Notes: generated by a model not told the origin, from the letters alone. A stretch of DNA of 64,000 nucleotides from Pomphorhynchus laevis (GCA_012934845.2 WNNJ02003664.1:248001-312000); one strand, 5' to 3'. Positions 1 through 11,121 are shown, numbered from the stretch's first letter. Program-made: numbers and translations.

Positions 1-1029
1 GTTAAAGGGTCTATCGAATAATACACATAGGGGAGATGGAGCGCCATCGAATTTTGAGGCGGGTGTAGACAACTTGAAAATTTCCGTCTATTTTTCTGAT
101 TGAGAGATGTTTTGCCGTTTTCCTTACGACGGCGTTTTTCGATGCGAGCAGAAAAGAGTTGAGCGATTTCGGAAGGAATTCGATCGGGGGAAATGTGAGT
201 GTTTGAAGATGACATGAGTTTAAATCGTTGGTAGAGAACAGAGGACCCGTAAGAGCTATGTTTTAATACAATTTTCAGGAGGGACTGAGAAGAATTAGAT
301 TGAGAAGATTTGTTTAGGCGGATGAATGCGACAAGAGAGATGCCGTTGAAAAAGGATGGTTTATCCGTGGGAACAGGAGACTTGAAGATGAATCTGAAGG
401 CGGAAACATCGTGATCGAGACGTGCTTGTGGAGATACGGAGGTGGAAGGACCTATATTAGTGACGATGACGAAACGATCGCGAGAAGGAAAGTGTTTCCA
501 TAAAGGATGACGAGTGACGTGAGTGGGTGGGATCACGATAAGAGAGCTGGCAGTAGAGGATTTTGAGGGAGTTGGTTTGACGGTGGGAGACATTGAGGAT
601 AAAGATAATATAGATGGTGGCAAGCGATGTGCGAAAAGGTCATGCGTGGAAAGATCGTGGAGATTGATGGATGTTATTTTGATTGATATATGTAAGTTAT
701 TGAGAAACGAGACAGAAGTGACGGGACTGGGGTCTCGGGGAGTGAACATGACATGGGATGGGAAGTGTATATGATGACAGTATCAATGTGTGGAGAAAGG
801 ACATTTGAAACGATGGATTAGTTTGAGCGGACGTGTTGGATGTTGGTATGTGGTTATGTGAGAGGTTGCGGATTAATTTGTTTGCACAAAATCCACATAT
901 GAAGTCTTCTTTAGACTTACTGTTGTCGCAGACGATTGTTGTCCAGAAGCTGTAGTTGTGTGTCGAGCACTGTACTTGCAGTTGAGCATAGTTGCTGTCG
1001 GTCGTGGCTGTTTTCTTACATCCTCCCAT
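1..1029 (-). mobile_element. LINE family A: ORF1 and the first bases of ORF2, cut by window edge
   Basis: Read on the minus strand, this starts with a 110-residue frame (697-1029) holding a CxxC zinc-finger-like motif (FICGFCANKLIR). Below it lies an RRM-like region, from about 500 to 21, with DRFVIVTNIG, KIVLKHSS and a basic end FQVVYTRLKIRWRS. The same ORF1 ending (VV..R..IRW) occurs in the other LINE copies here. An ATG near 50 would start the endonuclease/RT ORF2, overlapping the ORF1 end by about 25-30 bases; ORF2 runs off the left edge. At least one frame break separates the zinc-finger part from the RRM-like part, so the copy is dead. Assignment to the CR1/Jockey group is by architecture only. 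Confidence 0.7.
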
Positions 1030-1310
1030 TAACGTCCTTTTGTGTTTTAGCTGTTAAGCTGCAACTGATAGAATTTATTGTCCATTTATGCTGTTAAATT
1101 TTTTACAGGAATTTGTAAATGATAGACCTTTATAAATGATAGTTTAAATAATAATTTACTTTACAAATATATTTTAATTTAATCAATAAAAATTTTTTGT
1201 ATTTGTTAGTTAACGCACATAAATTAAAAAAGTAGAAACGCTTTGATTGAGAATTTAAAAATAATTATGATGCAGAAATTATTAAATTAACATCAATGAC
1301 AAGTATTATC

Positions 1311-1450
1311 AATGATATAATTAATATATAATATATATTATATATAATATATAATTAAGCAATATATAATATATAATTAATTGTATATTAATATATAATA
1401 TACAATTAATTAATTAATTAATCAATTAATTATTAATCAATATATAATTA
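1311..1450. repeat. AT dinucleotide / TAAT low-complexity tract
   Basis: A run of TATA and TTAA steps with internal palindromes. The surrounding stretch 1030-1579 holds no gene I can support and is simple AT-rich sequence. Confidence 0.7.
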
Positions 1451-1579
1451 ATTGAAATTTCGATAACTCTGTGCAAATTTAATATTTACAAAACTATATT
1501 TTTACAAATTTATATATACTAAAAAATATATTTATAATAATTTTAAATTTTATAAATTTATAAATTTATCAGGTAATAT

Positions 1580-2050
1580 TTACAACATATGCTTACTTCT
1601 CAGTGTGGGAGAGGGTAATTTGGAAATAGGAGGTGGTGTTAGTATTTCGGGCGGAAGCGGGGCTTTTGGAACACTAGGTAAGTTGTAATTTATCCGCGAC
1701 GGAGCTTCTTGAGTGCTGAGAGATCTAGTTTCAGTTTGACGTTTGGATGTCCACATAACGCTTGGTTGTTTGACTGACCGTGTACTAAATTCTGATATTT
1801 TTGCTGGACTATTGAAATTAAGCAATTTTGACTGCGATTGATGCTCTAGCTGCCTGTAGTGTGTGTAATCCGAATAAAGATGTTCTCGTGGTTGATTATA
1901 CGGTACGTACTCAGTGAAATCGTTAACCTCAGTAATGTTCCCATCTCTATCATACATCAGAAACACTTGTCGCCTGTTCAATGTCATTTGATTCGGTTGC
2001 AGAACCGGGCTACTCAATGCATAATTAACCCATTGCGGGATAGTACTCAT
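1580..2050 (-). CDS. hypothetical protein, proline-rich C-terminus
   Basis: A 156-residue frame from an ATG at 2050 to a TAA at 1580. It is clearly less AT-rich than both flanks, as expected for real coding sequence. The N-terminal half has MYDRDGNITEVNDF and several Tyr/Gln/His-rich segments. The C-terminal 40 residues are rich in Pro, Ser and Lys (PKAPLPPEILTPPPISKLPS). I see no signal peptide, membrane segment or known domain; the DRDGNITE string only superficially recalls an EF-hand loop. A possible donor (GTAAGC) lies just before the stop, so this may be one exon of a longer gene rather than a one-exon gene. I do not recognise the family. Confidence 0.5.
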   Translation of the reverse strand: MSTIPQWVNYALSSPVLQPNQMTLNRRQVFLMYDRDGNITEVNDFTEYVPYNQPREHLYSDYTHYRQLEHQSQSKLLNFNSPAKISEFSTRSVKQPSVMWTSKRQTETRSLSTQEAPSRINYNLPSVPKAPLPPEILTPPPISKLPSPTLRSKHML

Positions 2051-2954
2051 TATTACAACTTTTTCTTATTTAGAAAACTCTACGACTTTAATTATTGCTA
2101 AACTGAATAGTTTTTGTCTAAACTGAATGTGTTTTTGTAAAAGCGTAATTACGCATTTTGCTTTAAATGCTCTCATTTCCTTAACATTGCAAGGCCATGG
2201 AACAGAATCTGCGAAATTTGCGAAAATACACCTGATTCACTCGCTTTCGTAAAAGGTATAAAATATGTAAGGTATTAATATTAACAATGACGAAATAGCT
2301 ATATTTTTATATTATTATAGCAAAATCGTAAATTATGGACGTAATTAAAACGCAAAGTTTTTGTTAGTTACAAAGACTTAGTTAATATATTAGAAAATTT
2401 TTTAGTTATCAAAGATCTGTTTAAAATTATGTTATTTTTTAACAGTTTTGAAGCTTTATAACTTACGATCTAAATATTAACGAGCTTTTTGTTCAACTGT
2501 CGGCGGTAATATAATACAAGTTCATACAATTTATATAAACTGGTATAAAGCAGGTTTTATTGTGTGTGGATTAGTTTTGTATATGTTCGACAATGACATT
2601 TTAATCCAGAAATGGATCTTCGTTTTCGCTGGGGTGATTACGTTTTTATAATTGCTGCATGTGAAAAGGAAAAAATTTACTTCATTGCTAATTTTTAACA
2701 TTTAAATTAAACTGTATAAAAGAATAATTAAACTAAATGGATATCGATTTGAGAAATTGAAAGCCATCATTTTTGTGTATAAAAATGTATAGTATGCACA
2801 CTGCACTTATGATGATACAACGCTAGCTCAAATACTGGCTATAATTATTAGAAATATTCGTGAAGTAGTAAATTGAATTTCATAAATATACAACAACTTT
2901 TAAGACAGGCATATATACTGAATTTATTCTATTTGTGAACGCCGTTTTGTTCAA
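2051..2954. other. intergenic, no gene seen
   Basis: AT-rich sequence with no supportable frame on either strand and no recognisable repeat. It would contain the promoter of the 1580-2050 frame if that gene starts there. Confidence 0.5.
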
Positions 2955-3290
2955 CGCCAGAATGTGCATGCTAGCTGCACGCTTACATGACCACTAACAA
3001 AAATAAAAAAAATCAAGCAGATAAATTATTTAAATGGGATCGGATTTGGCGTTTGAAGCACGGCAGGGAAGTTGATTGGCGTATATGAATGGGCAGATGA
3101 TTCCACGATAGAGGAGCATCCACCGGGAAGGATCGGAATCCAAAGTAGGTTGAGTAGTTTGGGACAAGTAAAGAAGGAAATTACGGGAACGCAAGTAACA
3201 GTAAACAGGACGAACATTATCAAGAAAAGGAAGGTTGAGCAATGAAAGGGTATGAAAAGTTACAGGGCAGAAAGCAACGAGAAGCTTAAA
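2955..3290 (-). mobile_element. LINE family A, 3'-terminal fragment
   Basis: Minus-strand frames 3026-3242 match the C-terminus of family A RT (LNLPFLDN.RPVYC.LRS and an out-of-frame PFIYANQLPC segment shared with the copies at 13.9 and 18.3 kb). The element ends at about 2955 with the family's 3' hairpin (GTGCA/TGCAC arms, 2964-2980). The copy is heavily 5'-truncated and frameshifted. Confidence 0.75.
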
Positions 3291-3294
3291 TTAA

Positions 3295-3499
3295 ATTATT
3301 ATATAATACTGTACGTAATTTATAATATTATATAAAGATATATAATATTATATATATCATTATATAATATTAATTATATAATTATATTATTTATATTATA
3401 TTATTATATATAATATATATTTTATATATATAAAGTGGAAAAGAGGTTTCCACTTAGTTTTCCACTGTATATAATATATACAGTGGAAAAGAGGGGTTC
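3295..3499. repeat. AT-repeat tract with short inverted repeat
   Basis: TATAATAT-type simple repeats, followed at about 3434-3492 by two copies of GTGGAAAAGAGG. One intervening inverted copy (TTTTCCACT) makes a short foldback. It lies between a family A tail and a family B tail. Confidence 0.5.
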
Positions 3500-3815
3500 C
3501 CATCCAATTCGATAAAATTGAGAAATTCGCGTCGCAGAGGTCACTCCCTTACGTTATTTAAATTCCCCCATGGCAAAATAAGGAGTGTGAGTAGGCTTTC
3601 CCACCGCGCATTGAATGTTTGGAATTCGCTGCCTGAAGACGTCGTCAATGCTACTAGCAATAGACACTTCAAGAAGATGCTGCTGAAGTGGATTGTGAAC
3701 TCTAATTTGGATTCGTAAATGTATTTTAATTGATGTTTTAAAGTGTAATTTGTGAACAGTTGAAACAGCCATTTGCGGCTAGTAACTTGTACACTATAAT
3801 AATAATTTATATTAT
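3500..3815 (+). mobile_element. LINE family B, 3'-terminal fragment
   Basis: The frame 3518-3718 encodes the last 66 residues of a family B RT: RRRGHSLTLFKFPHGKIR, then LSHRALNVWNSLPEDVV and HFKKMLLKW. It matches the end of the copy at 22.0-22.18 kb. A short 3' UTR follows with an AGCC/GGCT hairpin (about 3768-3781) and a TAATAA-type tail. It is severely 5'-truncated and lies tail-to-tail with the next, opposite element. Confidence 0.8.
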
Positions 3816-3900
3816 TATAACAAACAGAAGCAAATGAGCTACAAGCTCGTGTCGCTTACAAAACATGATAAAATAAAAATAAAAAACATCAACAAAAAAT

Positions 3901-5831
3901 TCAATGAAATAGTAGTTGCAAATTCCTTCTTTCGGCTTCGATGGCTTTCTTGATAGCATCACTAGATATACTACTAGAGATATCAAGGCACTTTAGTGTA
4001 TTCCATCCGTTAATTACCCTAGTTGCAAATCGATGGTGAACAGGAATTCTTGTAGTTGGCTTTATTAGTTTCACTACATACCCACGAGTTTCTCGTCTAT
4101 CATTCATGGATAATAAGCTAGAGAGACTACTAAAGCCATCGAAAACAATTTTGACTGCAGTTGATAAATCAATGGCCGATCTGCGATATTTCAATGTGCC
4201 GACACGTAGAGATGTCAAACGTTCAGAATATCTCAAATTGGAGAAATTCGGAATCATTCGTGACCCTTTACGTAACAAGATCTCAATGTCACGGGATTCC
4301 CTTAAAGTCTGTGGATAAGTTACAGGTAAACCGTATTCAAGGATGGGAAGAATATAAGAACAAAATAGTCGCTTGAACATTGATGGACTTATCCGATCAA
4401 AAGACTTGAAAAACATCCATAAAACACGATAGCCTCGATTACAAATATATCTAGTGTGGACATTAGTTTTTAAGCTACTGGTCATCATCACACCAAGATC
4501 TTTGAATTCACCCACTCGGCCTATCTGAATCGAACCTATCTGATACGATGAGTTTAGTGAAAAACCAATGGACATATGCGCACATTTAGAGGGGTTAACC
4601 CTTAAACTATTTTCCGTTGACCATTTTTCTAGACATGTCAGATCATTTTGAAGGATCTTAATGTCCCTTCCGTCTCTAATAGGCCGCCATATCTTAACAT
4701 CGTCAGCATACATTACGACACCAGAACGAATTACAGATGGGAGATCATTGATATAGACAATACAAAGAAGTGGGGAGATAACAGCACCCTGTGGAACGCC
4801 AGAATGAATAACGAATTAGGTGGACATATCTGCACCTAAAGTACTTTGAAAGAGCGTGAACTCAAGTAATTTGCAATCCAGGTGACATACATAGGACAAA
4901 CACTAAGTGACCTCAATTTGTGAATGAGTCGATCATGCGGGACTGAATCAAAAGCATGAGAGAAATCTAGAAAAGGTACATCAGATTGAACTCGTTTATC
5001 TAATGAAGACTGCCATGCGTTGGAAGAAACCAAAAGATTACTTATTGTTGATCTATTTGGTCTAAAACCGTGTTGTGAGTCAGTGAGTTTACCGTTGCTT
5101 TCCAAATCAGAGGATATGTTTTTGACTATTAGCTTTTCAAGCAACTTACAAATAATACATGTCAAGGCTACTGGGCGATAGTTCTTACACACTTGTCGAT
5201 CTCCCATTTTATACACTGGAACTACAATGGACTCCTTCCAACGCGAAGGAATTCGAGATTGGAGAATAGAAAACTGAAACATACAGAAAACATATAAATA
5301 TATTTGAGAAGCAACTTTATTTAAAAGAATTGAGGGAAGTCCGTCCGGACCGGCAGCGATGTTCGGTTTTAATTCACAGAGAAGCTTTAAAACATCTTCA
5401 GCACAAAACGACAGATTAGATCGATCGAATGCATCTGAACCCTTTTCTGATTCAGAACTACACAATGTCCGCGAAGAGCAAAACATCGATGTGAACTCCT
5501 GGGCAAATAAGTTTGCCATGACACTTTTACACGTGACCTCGCCTTGAGAATCATCCCTCAACGATACTAGTGGAATATTCGAGCCCCTGATTTTGCGAAT
5601 GTTAGAGAATATAGTCTTGTCATCCATAGAACTCAGCTTCTCCTTAAACTGACGACGCTTCATCCTCTTGAGAGCGGTAAATCTATTCCTAATTTGTTTG
5701 AAAGACTCATAAGATTGTTGTCCACAACGAAATGAAATCCAAGCATGTTTACGTGCGCGTGAGTGATACCGGAGAAGCCCATCAAACCAAGGACAAACTT
5801 CCCTATGTGTTTTAAACTTGGGAGAATGCAA
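3901..5831 (-). pseudogene. LINE family B ORF2, reverse transcriptase part
   Basis: RT motifs appear in order: AAGPDGLPSILLNKV, YRPVALTCIICKLLEK, DSQHGFRPNRST, PFLDFSHAFDSVPHDRL (motif A), SGVPQGAVISPLL (motif B), and MYADDVKIWRPI (motif C). A C-terminal region with SRMIPNFSNLRYSERL and the usual LINE thumb end follows. A stop/frame change between motif A and motif B (about 4836-4720) and the junction at 5831 break the reading frame. C-terminal residues run to 3901. Confidence 0.85.
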
Positions 5832-5833
5832 TA

Positions 5834-6748
5834 TCAGTAAGTTATAGAGTTATCTTTCTCAAAAACATACCAAGCCTCGTCTATTCCGCATTTATACGGA
5901 TCTGGCCATTTAACCAGATTCAATTTGTAGATAATTGCGTCGAAATCAGCCTTCCAGAAGTTCAGAGGCTTACCCTGCATGGGACTGACCGACGTTACAT
6001 TGCTTGCGCATTTAAATGAAAAGGACAGTACGCAATGATCGCTCATCCCCAGTCCAGAAAAATAATCTATGTGAGTAATATCAGACTTAAACGGAGACAA
6101 GACCACGTCTAGCTGGACAGACGACTGGCTAGTGAAACGGGTTGCCTCACGTGCATGCTGATGCAGACCACTGTTGTGTAGAACACTCAATAAAACCGAG
6201 TCCGATGCAATGTGACTAGGAGATGAAAACGAGTCCCAATCTATTGAGGGAATATTCAGATCTCCTAAGATTAGGCATTTTTTCTGTTGACCACAGAGCT
6301 CAATAAGTTCTATTAAATCATCGCTACTTGCCAAAGGAGGACGATAGAACACTAGCACATACATAGAATTGACCTGATCAAGGCACAATTTGAGGTATAA
6401 AGCCTCAATCCCATTAACATCACTAATTGTCTGCAAACACACTACATCAATACCTAAACTACAATATAGCAATACACCCCCTCTTCTTCGACCAGATCGA
6501 TCACAACGAAACAGGTTATATCCATCTATGGATAATAAACTGTCAGGAACAAGGTCAGAGAGCCAAGATTCACCAAGGGCAATGATATTTGGATGATGAG
6601 AAGTAGCTATGACCTTCAATTCATCCATCTTATTGAGAACGCTTCGAACGTTCGAATATATAACTTTGAGCCATTTGTTGTTTTTACGATATGGCGCATT
6701 GGGCCTTATCTTACAATTCTCAGAAAAAGTTTTCATAGCGGGGGCCAT
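5834..6748 (-). pseudogene. LINE family B ORF2, AP-endonuclease part
   Basis: About 304 residues. The motifs are those of LINE apurinic-type endonucleases: YSNVRSVLNKMDEL, ALGESWLS, RRGGVLLY, FYRPP, LILGDLNIPSIDWD (the metal-binding GD.N block), and GLGMSDHCVLSFSF (the catalytic SDH block). The domain nicks target DNA for target-primed reverse transcription. The frame stops at 5834, where the RT part continues in another frame, so this copy has lost the joint EN-RT protein. Confidence 0.85.
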
Positions 6749-7896
6749 CTCAATAGTGGACGACGCCGAACTACCCGAAAATTTACAGTATGCAGATCAG
6801 TTTCTCCAGATTCTATCCGAGCATTTAGCTCGGTCCGAGCAACACGCCAGAGACAACGCTCAGCGAAAGACATATCTGTCAACAATCGAAATGGGGACTG
6901 CCTCAGTTTAGATCTGCGTTTTAACAACTCACGGACCACTGAGGATGTACGAAAGACAACTTTTATCAAACGAGAACGTTCTTCAAGATTGTTGCGACGC
7001 CCTATCCTTAATATCGCAATAGGGCGAACTTCTGAAATATATGGATCTCCTGGAGAAATAATTACTCTCAATATTTTTTGGAATTGTTCAACATCATGGT
7101 CCACTCGAGTTTGATCCACATCAGACGACGACTCGAGAACGTTCGTAATAATCAAACACCGATCCCGGGAAGATTCATTAGACTTGCTGGATAAGAATGA
7201 CCTGTGACTATTTAGTGGGTCAGTTTGTCGTTGAGAGAATATCTGACTGAAAACTTTTCTAGACTGTTCACTAAAAACTTTTCTAGACTGTTCATCCTCG
7301 ATTGCAACCTGGTGTGGAATTTCGATACAATGAGAGTCTATATCATTGTTATCTGATTGCTTTGTGAGAGAAGGTGAGGTAGGCCATGTGGATCGTGACT
7401 TGCCAACGGAATTGACAGCTTCTTTTGTAATTACTATTTCCGACTCAGTTTCCATACCCAGACTAGACATGATTTTATTAATTGTGAAATTCGATATCAT
7501 GTCATCTGGGAGTAAAGGGCTGGTGTTTTTTGTATCTCCCAGGTCCCCATGATTAGACACAATATCCTGACTTGGCATAGTTTGACAATCTTCACTCGAT
7601 AGATCTTTCGTCTGAGTTACATCTTCAAGTGCTGCACAACTCCAACCAACGGAGTGAACATCATTGGATTCTCTGGACGTATCAGCAGCAAATATGATAT
7701 CGGAATTATTCGGTGTGATCCTTGAGATATTTCGCAATAAAATCGAAGCGCTGCAACATCCACAAATAAATTTCTTATCACACATAGCCGATTGCTCGGA
7801 CTGCTGAATTGAGACGGTTGTCCAGACATCACTACCCAAGGAGTCACAACAAACTTGTTGTGTTGTGTACTTCGGAGGATTTTTCGTCTTTTCCAT
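6733..7896 (-). CDS. LINE family B ORF1 protein (zinc finger + RRM-like)
   Basis: A 387-residue open frame. Near the N-terminus, Cys-rich positions (QQVCC...MC..KFICGCCSASIL, about residues 15-55) suggest a PHD/zinc-ribbon-like finger, also seen in family A ORF1. The middle is Ser/Asp-rich linker, with a local duplication of EQSRKVFS. The C-terminal 140 residues (from RCLIITNVLES through VRPIAILRIGRRN and LIKVVFRTS to VRRRPLLRW) look like the RRM plus basic tail of Jockey/CR1-group ORF1 proteins, which bind element RNA. The frame is intact here. Its end overlaps the ORF2 start, which suggests reinitiation or termination-coupled translation (inference from other LINEs). Confidence 0.75.
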   Translation of the reverse strand: MEKTKNPPKYTTQQVCCDSLGSDVWTTVSIQQSEQSAMCDKKFICGCCSASILLRNISRITPNNSDIIFAADTSRESNDVHSVGWSCAALEDVTQTKDLSSEDCQTMPSQDIVSNHGDLGDTKNTSPLLPDDMISNFTINKIMSSLGMETESEIVITKEAVNSVGKSRSTWPTSPSLTKQSDNNDIDSHCIEIPHQVAIEDEQSRKVFSEQSRKVFSQIFSQRQTDPLNSHRSFLSSKSNESSRDRCLIITNVLESSSDVDQTRVDHDVEQFQKILRVIISPGDPYISEVRPIAILRIGRRNNLEERSRLIKVVFRTSSVVRELLKRRSKLRQSPFRLLTDMSFAERCLWRVARTELNARIESGETDLHTVNFRVVRRRPLLRWPPL

Positions 7897-8225
7897 TGTC
7901 GTGCCTATCTTCTCTTGTCTTCGTTTACGAGATTTTCATCCCATTTGTAGGTTGTTTGTTTGAATGTTGCATGTATATTAGATCTCTAATGTAATTAGCT
8001 GGAACACTTATAAATTTTCTTCTTATATATAATATATTTATATTCAGTTATGCGCTGCGTAAAAATTGGGGCAGAGGATGCAATTCATTCAATCCTAAAA
8101 TTTTCGAATTACCAGTTGTGTGTGGTTCAGAGAGATCCTCGCAAAGTGTTTAATGTGATCAACCTGCAGTAAAACCATTTCGAAAATTTGTCCTGTTTTA
8201 TATGTTTTTAAAAACTGGTACCTAA
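7897..8225. other. between LINE copies, nothing clear
   Basis: Probably includes the 5' UTR of the minus family B element and unassigned AT-rich sequence. I see no coding frame or RNA gene. Confidence 0.4.
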
Positions 8226-9342
8226 TGGATCTGATATTGATACTGCAAGATAAACTTATATGATCATCTTTGATGCTCATCTTGATTGGACAGCGAATAA
8301 GGCACACTATACCGATACAGACATTATATTCTTCGACTTTTCTAAAGCTTTTGATAGAGTAGATCATGGTCTTTTTCAGAAACTTGTCAATACTGGACTC
8401 CCAAACATAATGTTTGATTGGATTAGAGAATTTCTTCGTGATCGTTGCTTTCGAGTACCTTGTCGATTGGTCATTGTCTGTGTCTAGAGAATGTCATATT
8501 GGAGTACCTCAAGGTTCAGTTTTGGGTCCGCTTTTATTCAGCATTTATGTTAACGATTTGCCTGGGTGCATTCGCTCTCGATCATGTTTGTATGCAGATG
8601 ACTTAAAAATATGGCGGCCCATTCATTCATTTAAGGATGTTGATAATTTGCAAACTGACATAGATAATGTGGAGTTGTGGGCGGCGTCTAACAAGCTTGT
8701 GATAAATGTTTCGAAATGCAAACACATGCGTATTATTAGTAATGCTCGCAAGCAACTAACATCTGCTTGTTACAAATATAAGGGCTGTATTGTGGAAAGT
8801 GTCGATAGTTACAAAGATTTAGGAGTATGGAATTACCTCTAATTTATCAACTAAAAAGCACACTGATCAAGCTTGTGCCAACTCCAATAAAATGATAGGT
8901 ATGATTCGACGCGCGTTTGTTCGCGTTAATCCGACTGCTCTTCGGCCTCTGATTTTAGCACATGTATTGAGTAGACTTTTATATGCAGCTCCGGTTGTAT
9001 ACCCACGTACTGTGTATGAACATAAGAAATCAGAGAGGGTACTTCGCAGGGCAACAAAGCTAGCACCAACGTTGGCGTCGCTGCCTTATGAAGACAGACT
9101 GAGATCATTAGGACTTGAGACCGTCACATGGACCCGTCGGTACATGGATATGTGCCTTGTTTGGCATTTATTCCAACGTCCTCATCACCCTCTTCGGAGT
9201 AGGGTTCAACTACGTGGTTCAAATGTTCTTCGCGGTCATTCTTTAACTATTCGAAGAAACAGGGTACAGAAATTGGGCGCGATGCAATTTGATAAAAGAA
9301 TTGTTGAGCTTTGGAACAACCTTGATGCAGACACTGTTAAAA

Positions 9343-9495
9343 AACGATTTATTTTAACGTGGCAAATGCGTGCCAGCGCACGCTTACATGACCACAACAA
9401 AACAAAACTGTAAATCAGGTGTCGAGAAGGTGTGAACGGAGGAGGTGTTTGAATGTGATAAAGGAGGGGGCGCGGCGGACGTCGAGAGGGAATAA
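9343..9495 (-). mobile_element. LINE family A', short 3'-terminal copy
   Basis: About 150 bases of family A' 3' end in minus orientation, starting with the conserved terminal hairpin (9368-9383) and extending to the GTCGAGAGGG segment. A nearly identical tail begins again at about 9510, so two tail copies lie head-to-tail. Confidence 0.75.
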
Positions 9496-9499
9496 AAAA

Positions 9500-10462
9500 A
9501 ATGATTAATTTTAACGTGGCAAATGCGTGCCAGCGCACGCTTACATGACCACAACAAAACAAGACAGTGAATAAGGCGTCGAGAAGGTGTGAACGAAGGT
9601 GTTTAAATGTGATAAAGGAGGGATCGCGGCGGACGTCGAGAGGGAGTTGATTCCAGGCGAGTGAGGCGGCGACGAGGAAGGATCGGAGACCGTAGTTGTT
9701 GGAGTAATTAGGAACGTGGAGTAAGAGGGTATGACAGGAACGAAGCGATAGCGAGGTGGGGCGAGTATCGTCTAAGAAAGGAAGGTTGATGAACGATGGG
9801 GAGCCGACAGCGATGAGACGAAAAGTAACAAGAAGAAGGCGGAGTTTGATGCGGATGTGGATGGTGGGCCAGGAGAGTTGGGCAAAATATGTGGATGTGT
9901 GGTCGAAGCGACGGAGACGAAAGAGCACTCGAACGGCGGTGTTGATTATTCGTTGTAGGGGTAGGATGATGGATTTTGGAAAATTGGCGAAAAGGCTAAG
10001 GCAGTAATCGATTTTAGGGAAAAGAAGCGATGAAAGAAGATACATACAAGAACGGAAGTCGATAAGGTGGCGGATACGGCGAATGTCACGGAGAATTAAG
10101 TTAGACGAGCGGACCTTGTCACGGACGAAGGGTTTAAGGGAAAGGTGATCATCGAAATGGAACCTTAAGAAAGTGAGATTGTGGACTATAGGGATGATCG
10201 ATGAGGCAAAATATACAATGGGAGGAGATATGTTTGGTTTACGGGGAAGGATCCACATTATTTTGGAATGATTCCAGGTGAGTGAGGCGGCGACGAAGGA
10301 TCGGAGACCGTAGTTGTTGGAGAATTTAAGAACGTGGAGTAAGAGGGTATGACGGGAACGCAGCGATAGCGAGGTGGGGCGAGTGTCGTCTAAGAAAGGA
10401 AGGTTGATGAACGATGGGGGGCCGACAGCGATGAGGCGAAAAGTAACGAGAAGAAGGTGGAG
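9500..10462 (-). mobile_element. LINE family A' fragment with internal partial duplication
   Basis: Minus-strand RT C-terminal part: LPRKPNISPPIV, FLRFHFDDHLSLKPFV, RFDHTSTYFAQLSWPTIHIR, and INLPFLDDTRPTSLSLRS. It matches the better copy at 26.0-27.2 kb. At about 10262 the sequence jumps back, and the last 200 bases (10263-10462) repeat the segment 9652-9840, so one partial copy is duplicated. A long chimeric frame (9236-10489) spans the join and is an artefact of this rearrangement. The right junction lies inside a palindrome (10462-10491). Confidence 0.75.
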
Positions 10463-10640
10463 TGAACTGCACAGTTGGATGCAGTTCACTTAATACTTTT
10501 AAAAGAAGACTACGAATGGATCAAGCAATGTTTCGTGTTGCATTTCCTTATTTTAATAGCTAATTAATTTAATTACGAACTTATTGTGAGCCAGCTATTT
10601 GAGCTAATGTTCGTATGTTGTTGAATGTATAATAATATAT

Positions 10641-11121
10641 TATTATCGTAATATGACGGTGAAAGCAGCAGCGATCCTCAAATTCAATATATTCAGTGTA
10701 TTCTTTATGCGGGTTCTTTTAAATAAGATTATCGTTAGCCAATAAATGTAGATGTATAAAATATAAATGAAGATGTATATAGTATAAAATATAACGATAT
10801 CTATTAGTAACGACGACTGCATCCAAAGATAAATATATTCATTTAAACGAATAAGGATAATGTTGAATTTCGATTTTTAAAATTAACAATAAACAAAGTT
10901 GATCTTCGTTATTTTTTGGAATATCGACATTACTGATCGAAAATTTGACGAAATAAAATTCTACATTTACGTTATTCCTGTAGCGTGAATAACTCTTTTG
11001 CTGACTTAATATCTTATTAAACCTATGTATAAAAACAAATTAAAAACTTAAAATTTTCAAAATTAAATGATCCAAGAAAATGGCTATAGAGCAAGCTGAA
11101 GAATTACACAAAAAATACAGA
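10641..11121. other. intergenic / RRP4 3' flank
   Basis: AT-rich, no frame. It contains the 3' UTR of the minus-strand RRP4 gene immediately left of 11122. Confidence 0.5.

Larger units (their letters stand above)
3816..7896 (-). mobile_element. LINE family B, near full-length CR1/Jockey-group element
   Basis: The most complete LINE in the window. In minus order it has ORF1 (7896-6733), an AP-endonuclease domain (6748-5834), RT (5831-3901), and a 3' UTR ending in a GAGC/GCTC hairpin and a TAATAA tail near 3816. ORF1 and ORF2 overlap by 16 bases at 6733-6748. ORF2 carries two visible breaks: a frame change near 5831-5834, and a stop/frame change near 4836-4720 just before the GVPQGAVISPL motif. 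The element is therefore immobile but fairly young. The 5' UTR boundary is not clear; I end it at the ORF1 start. Confidence 0.85.
8226..10640 (+). mobile_element. LINE family B (second lineage), RT half, split by later insertions
   Basis: Plus-strand RT from about 8230: IIFFDFSKAFDRVDHGL (motif A), IGVPQGSVLGPLLFSIYVND (motif B), LYADDLKIWRPIHSF (motif C), and the C-terminal frame 8892-9340 ending LWNNLDADTV. The frame shifts near 8460-8490 and near 8830. At about 9342 the element is interrupted by family A' fragments. Coding resumes at 10470-10561 with SSLNTFKRRLRMDQAMF and a stop. The 3' UTR follows, with an AGCC...GGCT-like hairpin and a TAATAA-type tail at about 10627-10640. The copy lacks ORF1 and the endonuclease. 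Confidence 0.8.

Noticed and set aside
1311-1450. CRISPR-like or satellite array
   Set aside because: It is only AT simple sequence without spaced units.
3554-3772. Minus-strand frame under the 3.5-3.8 kb LINE tail
   Set aside because: It mirrors the plus-strand RT C-terminus, which has clear motifs.
6593-7114. 173-residue plus-strand frame
   Set aside because: It is antisense to the intact LINE ORF1 and the start of ORF2, with no motif of its own.
9236-10489. 417-residue minus-strand frame as a single gene
   Set aside because: It spans a join between two overlapping LINE fragments; residues 1-60 and about 220-290 are the same RT segment read twice.
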